Source: an uncultured bacterium (GTDB taxonomy: Bacteria; Methylomirabilota; Methylomirabilia; Rokubacteriales; CSP1-6). Taken from it: a stretch of DNA of 8,846 bases. Below the pieces are notes generated by a model. That model made no database searches. It was not told where the DNA came from and worked only from the letters and a program-made list of their open reading frames with translations. Below, in pieces: positions 6,187-8,846 of this stretch (within the stretch, counting starts at the first letter, position 1; each line of letters begins with the position of its first letter). The stretch lies in NCBI GenBank assembly GCA_946479205.1, contig CAMLFJ010000097.1, positions 1 to 8,846 of the forward strand, read 5' to 3'. The position numbers and the translations under genes were made by a program.

Positions 6187-6495
6187 ATGGCCGACGTGCT
6201 CACGGTGATCGCGAAGATCCGCGCGGTGAAGGGCAAGGGCGACGCGCTGGCCGCGCTGCTCAAGGAGCAGGTGGCGGTCGTGACCAAGGCGGAGCCGGGC
6301 CTGCTGATCTACCGCCCGCATCGCTCCAGCAAGGACCCCGACCTCTTCATCTTCTACGAGCAGTACAAGGACGACGCCGCCTTCGAGCTGCATCGCAAGG
6401 CGCCGTACCTGGCCGCCTACCGCGAGCGCCGCGAGCGGGAAGGCCTGACCGAGGGGCCGGCCGAGGTCGAGATCTACCGCTCGCTGACCGACTAG
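6187..6495 (+). CDS. ABM-domain (antibiotic biosynthesis / quinol monooxygenase-like) protein
   Basis: A 102-residue single-domain protein of the dimeric alpha/beta-barrel ABM family, the usual length for YgiN-like members. The pattern is typical: a first strand V-L-T-V-I-A-K-I-R-A (4-13), a helix with A-L-A-A-L-L-K-E-Q (20-28), E-P-G-L-L-I-Y (36-42), then F-Y-E-Q-Y-K-D-D-A-A-F-E-L-H (56-69). H69 sits at the conserved histidine position, and E-V-E-I-Y (93-97) forms the last strand. Characterised relatives are cofactor-free monooxygenases acting on quinols or polyketide phenols; others degrade haem or have no known role. The substrate here is unknown. It has its own promoter-like element and Shine-Dalgarno, so it may be a separate unit, though readthrough from the MFS operon is possible. 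It converges on the aminotransferase gene. Confidence 0.9.
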   Translation: MADVLTVIAKIRAVKGKGDALAALLKEQVAVVTKAEPGLLIYRPHRSSKDPDLFIFYEQYKDDAAFELHRKAPYLAAYRERREREGLTEGPAEVEIYRSLTD

Positions 6496-6512
6496 CCCCG
6501 CCCCTCACCCTG

Positions 6513-6535
6513 CCCTCTCCCCAAAGGGGAGAGGG
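6513..6535. terminator. Perfect palindrome between convergent genes; terminator or REP-like element
   Basis: Arms CCCTCTCCCC (6513-6522) and GGGGAGAGGG (6526-6535) pair perfectly around an AAA loop. It occupies most of the 42-bp gap between the ABM stop (6495) and the aminotransferase stop (6538), where a bidirectional terminator would be expected. Only TT follows on the plus strand and no U-run follows on the minus strand, so it is not a textbook intrinsic terminator. Sequences of this CCCTCTCCCC / GGGGAGAGGG type recur between genes in many GC-rich bacteria, so a dispersed palindromic repeat is an alternative. Confidence 0.6.
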
Positions 6536-6537
6536 TT

Positions 6538-7743
6538 CTAGGGGGTGCGCTCGGCGGCGAGCTCCTTGCGGAGCACGTCGGCGAGCCGCACGTACTGCTC
6601 GGCGTGGTTGTAGAGCTGGGCGGAGATCCGGACTAGGCGCCGCGGCGGGGCGGGCCAGCGGAAGATCGGCACCTCGATCCCGTGACCGTCGTAGAGCCGC
6701 GCCTTGAGCGGGTCGGGCACGCGCCATCCGGCCTCGGTGGTCACACCGTCCGGCAGGATCACGCTCGCGAGCGTGCCGATCATCTCGTCCGGACAGGCCG
6801 GCTCGGTGCCGACGGCGGCGCAGAGGCGCCGCCGTGCCTCGAGCCCCAGCGCCCGGTTGCGCGCCATCAGCGCCGGCCACCCGCCCGGCACCAGCCCTCC
6901 CAGGTACTCGATGGCCTTCGGCACGGTCAGCCACGCGGTGGGGTCCTGCGTGCCGGTCCAGTCGAACTCGAGCCGGAAGCGGGTCCGGCCGGGCCGCTCC
7001 CCGACCGCGCCGTGACTGATCGTGAGCGGGTGAATGCTCGACTGGCAGTCGCGGCGCACCCACAGGAAGGCCGACCCCTTCGGGGCGCAGAGCCACTTGT
7101 GGCAGTTGGCGCTGTAGTAGGCGGCGCCGAGGCTCTTCAGGTCGAGCGGGATCATCCCCGGCGCGTGCGCGCCGTCCACGAGGGACTCCACGCCGCGCCC
7201 GCGCAGCTCGGTGACCAGGCGCTCCATGGGCAGGATCAGCCCGGTGGGGCTCGTGATGTGGTCGAGCAGGGCCAGGCGCGTGCGCGACGTCGCCTTCGCC
7301 AGCACCGCGGTCACGATCGCCTCCGGCGACGTGGCCGGGAACGGCAGCGTGGCCACCACCACGCGTGCGCCGCTCCGCCGGGCGACGTAGTCGAGCGTGT
7401 TCTTGCAGGCCGCGTAGGCGTGATCGGTGGTGAGCAGCTCGTCGCCTGCCGCGAACTCGAGCGAGCGCAGCACCGCGTTGACCCCGCTGGTGGCGTTGCC
7501 GATGAACGCGAGGTCGTCCGGATCGGCGCCGACGAACGCCCCGAGCGCGGCGCGCGCGACGTCGAGGCGCCCTTCCAGGTCGCGTCCGAGGAATCGGACT
7601 GGTCCGGCCTCGAGCTCGGCGCGGAGTGCGCTCTGATGCGCGAGGACCTCGCTCGGACAGGCGCCGTAGGAGCCGTGGTTCAGGAACGCTACGGTGGGAT
7701 CGAGCGGCCAGAGGGCCGCCCACTGACTCTCGTCGATCGGCAT
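6538..7743 (-). CDS. Class V aminotransferase, isopenicillin N epimerase (CefD)-like
   Basis: A complete 401-residue fold-type I PLP enzyme. Family marks are L-N-H-G-S-Y-G (21-27), G-N-A-T-S-G-V-N (82-89) for PLP phosphate contacts, S-P-T-G-L-I-L-P (165-172), V-D-G-A-H-A-P-G (189-196) with D190 against the pyridine nitrogen and H193, and N-C-H-K-W-L (213-218) with K216 as the Schiff-base lysine. G-T-Q-D (264-267) and V-R-I-S (371-374), with R372 as likely carboxylate ligand, complete the site. This branch includes isopenicillin N epimerase, cysteine desulfurase-like enzymes and kynureninase relatives. No beta-lactam genes are present, so epimerase activity is not implied; an amino-acid lyase, epimerase or desulfurase is equally possible. 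It starts two bases after the amidase stop with only a weak Shine-Dalgarno, so translation is probably coupled. Confidence 0.9.
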   Translation of the reverse strand: MPIDESQWAALWPLDPTVAFLNHGSYGACPSEVLAHQSALRAELEAGPVRFLGRDLEGRLDVARAALGAFVGADPDDLAFIGNATSGVNAVLRSLEFAAGDELLTTDHAYAACKNTLDYVARRSGARVVVATLPFPATSPEAIVTAVLAKATSRTRLALLDHITSPTGLILPMERLVTELRGRGVESLVDGAHAPGMIPLDLKSLGAAYYSANCHKWLCAPKGSAFLWVRRDCQSSIHPLTISHGAVGERPGRTRFRLEFDWTGTQDPTAWLTVPKAIEYLGGLVPGGWPALMARNRALGLEARRRLCAAVGTEPACPDEMIGTLASVILPDGVTTEAGWRVPDPLKARLYDGHGIEVPIFRWPAPPRRLVRISAQLYNHAEQYVRLADVLRKELAAERTP

Positions 7744-7745
7744 GC

Positions 7746-8846
7746 TCAGAACCCCGGAGGCGGCCGGAAGCCGCCGATCACGTCGGCGAGCCGGCCCGCC
7801 AGGTCGATGGGTGTCGCGTCCTCGAGATATGGGCCCACGATCTGGATGCCCACCGGCAGCCCCCCGCGCGTGAAGCCGACCGGCGCGGTCGTCGCGGGCA
7901 GGCCGGCCAGGCTCGCGAACGAGATCCAGAAGCAGAGATCGAGATAGGGCCGCTCCCCCCGCGGGGTCGCGAGGACGCGCGTGAGCGCGGTGCCGGCCTG
8001 GTCGTGCGGAAACGCGGCGACCAGCGCGGTCGGCAGCAGAAACGCGTCGTGGGTGCGGAAGTAGGCCTGCCAGACCGCGCGGGCCACCCGGCGCCGCGTC
8101 TCGACGGTCTGCATGTACGCGTCGGAAGCGGTGACCGCGCGGGCGTAGCGCGCGAGATACGAGCCGTCCTGGTTGGCCGCGAGCTGGCGGAACCCGGCGA
8201 GCTGCTCCTCGCGCACCGGCGGCGTGTATCGTGCCATGAGCAGCGTGTAGTAGGCGTCGAACTGCTCCTCCGGGTTCACGCCTGGCGGCCAGCCCTCGGC
8301 GAGCTGGGCGCCCGCGCGGCGCAGCGCCTCGATCGTCGCGGCGAGCGCGTCGCCCACCTCCGGCGAGACGGGCGCGCGCGGGTCGTCGAGCACGTAGCCG
8401 ATGCGATAGTCCGCGAGCCGCGCGCCGCGCGCGGGCGGCAGCGACCAGCGCCAGGCCCGCGCCTCGTCGCCGTCGGGCCCGCCCAGCACCTCCAGCGCGG
8501 CACGCAGATCGGCGGCGGAGCGCGCGAGCGGCCCGGCCACCGGCAGCGTCGAGGGCGGGCTCGCCGAGATGCCGGGCGGCGGCGGGATGTGGCCGCGCAT
8601 GGGCACCACGTCGAGCGAGGGCTTGTGGCCGTAGACGCCGCAGAAGTGCGCGGGGATCCGGATCGAGCCGCCCAGGTCGCTGCCGGGCTCGAGATACGTC
8701 AGCCCCGCCGCGAGCGCGGCCGCGCCGCCGCCGGTCGAGCCACCGGGCGTGCGGGTGACGTCCCAGGGATTGTTCGTCTGGCCGTACACCGCGTTGAAGC
8801 TCTGCCAGTCGGAGGCGAATATCGGCACATTGGTCTTGCCGAGGAC
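7746..8846 (-). CDS. Amidase (amidase signature family), N-terminus outside the window
   Basis: Partial: 366 codons plus stop are visible and the frame is open to the window end. The family usually has about 450-500 residues, so roughly 100 or more are missing. Reading from 8846 the protein starts V-L-G-K-T-N-V-P-I-F, internal family sequence, so the GTG at 8828 is not a real start. The signature G-G-S-T-G-G-G-A-A-A (fragment residues 35-44) contains the cis-serine S37, and G-S-D-L-G-G-S-I-R (55-63) contains the nucleophile S61. Their spacing of 24 matches FAAH and malonamidase. The catalytic lysine should lie about 40 residues beyond the edge. Near the end are A-G-L-P-A-T-T-A-P-V-G and G-L-P-V-G-I-Q-I-V-G-P-Y-L-E-D, typical C-terminal blocks. 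These enzymes hydrolyse carboxamides in the cytosol, or transfer ammonia (GatA); the GatA role is unlikely without gatB or gatC, though the upstream side is not visible. First gene seen of a pair with the aminotransferase. Confidence 0.92.
   Translation of the reverse strand, partial: VLGKTNVPIFASDWQSFNAVYGQTNNPWDVTRTPGGSTGGGAAALAAGLTYLEPGSDLGGSIRIPAHFCGVYGHKPSLDVVPMRGHIPPPPGISASPPSTLPVAGPLARSAADLRAALEVLGGPDGDEARAWRWSLPPARGARLADYRIGYVLDDPRAPVSPEVGDALAATIEALRRAGAQLAEGWPPGVNPEEQFDAYYTLLMARYTPPVREEQLAGFRQLAANQDGSYLARYARAVTASDAYMQTVETRRRVARAVWQAYFRTHDAFLLPTALVAAFPHDQAGTALTRVLATPRGERPYLDLCFWISFASLAGLPATTAPVGFTRGGLPVGIQIVGPYLEDATPIDLAGRLADVIGGFRPPPGF

Noticed and set aside
6538..7743. Beta-lactam biosynthesis role for the CefD-like protein
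   Set aside because: No ACV synthetase, isopenicillin N synthase or related gene is present, and class V aminotransferases of this type are widespread in bacteria that make no beta-lactams.
8826..8828. GTG at 8828 as the amidase start
   Set aside because: The reading frame continues to the window edge with V-L-G-K-T-N-V-P, conserved internal amidase sequence, and the catalytic lysine would be missing if translation began here.

Overview
The window is GC-rich and almost wholly coding: nine protein genes, the first and last cut by the window edges, with very short gaps and several stop/start contacts. No rRNA, tRNA, CRISPR array, insertion sequence or phage gene was seen, and no stretch over 60 bp lacks a gene. 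The gene content (M81 metallopeptidase, luciferase-like flavin monooxygenase, zinc-type dehydrogenase, amidase, class V aminotransferase) and the high GC suggest an environmental soil or subsurface bacterium. From memory of similar proteins, Candidatus Rokubacteria / Methylomirabilota is the best guess. This is inference; no marker gene is present, and other GC-rich lineages remain possible.

Layout. (1) 1-2120, minus strand: an M81 (MlrC-like) metallopeptidase followed 19 bp later by the N-terminal 209 codons of a luciferase-family monooxygenase with a strong Shine-Dalgarno. (2) 2121-2146: a 26-bp divergent spacer with one AT-rich core (ATACTAT) that can be read as a -10-like box on both strands; neither flanking gene has a clear Shine-Dalgarno. 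(3) 2147-6143, plus strand: a tightly packed four-gene operon of threonine synthase-type PLP enzyme, RidA-family protein, zinc-type alcohol/polyol dehydrogenase and MFS exporter, with gaps of 2 and 0 bp and a 4-bp overlap. (4) 6136-6495: a perfect extended -10 (TGCTATAAT) overlapping the MFS stop, then a small ABM-domain monooxygenase with its own Shine-Dalgarno. (5) 6513-6535: a perfect 10-bp-arm palindrome between convergent genes. (6) 6538-8846, minus strand: an amidase (N-terminus outside the window) and a class V aminotransferase of the isopenicillin-N-epimerase type, 2 bp apart.

How the genes may work together. The four-gene plus operon is the most coherent unit. A fold-type II PLP enzyme can release reactive enamine/imine intermediates, RidA proteins hydrolyse such intermediates, and the dehydrogenase and transporter could process and move a product or substrate. 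The flanking operons pair two hydrolases of amide or peptide-like bonds with a flavin monooxygenase and a PLP enzyme, which fits catabolism of amino-acid-derived or amide-containing small molecules. No defence system, toxin-antitoxin pair or other clearly new system is visible. The points that merit a second look are regulatory (the symmetric divergent start, the palindrome, the internal promoter) and enzymatic (a dehydrogenase without its structural-zinc cysteines, and a threonine synthase-like enzyme outside a threonine operon).
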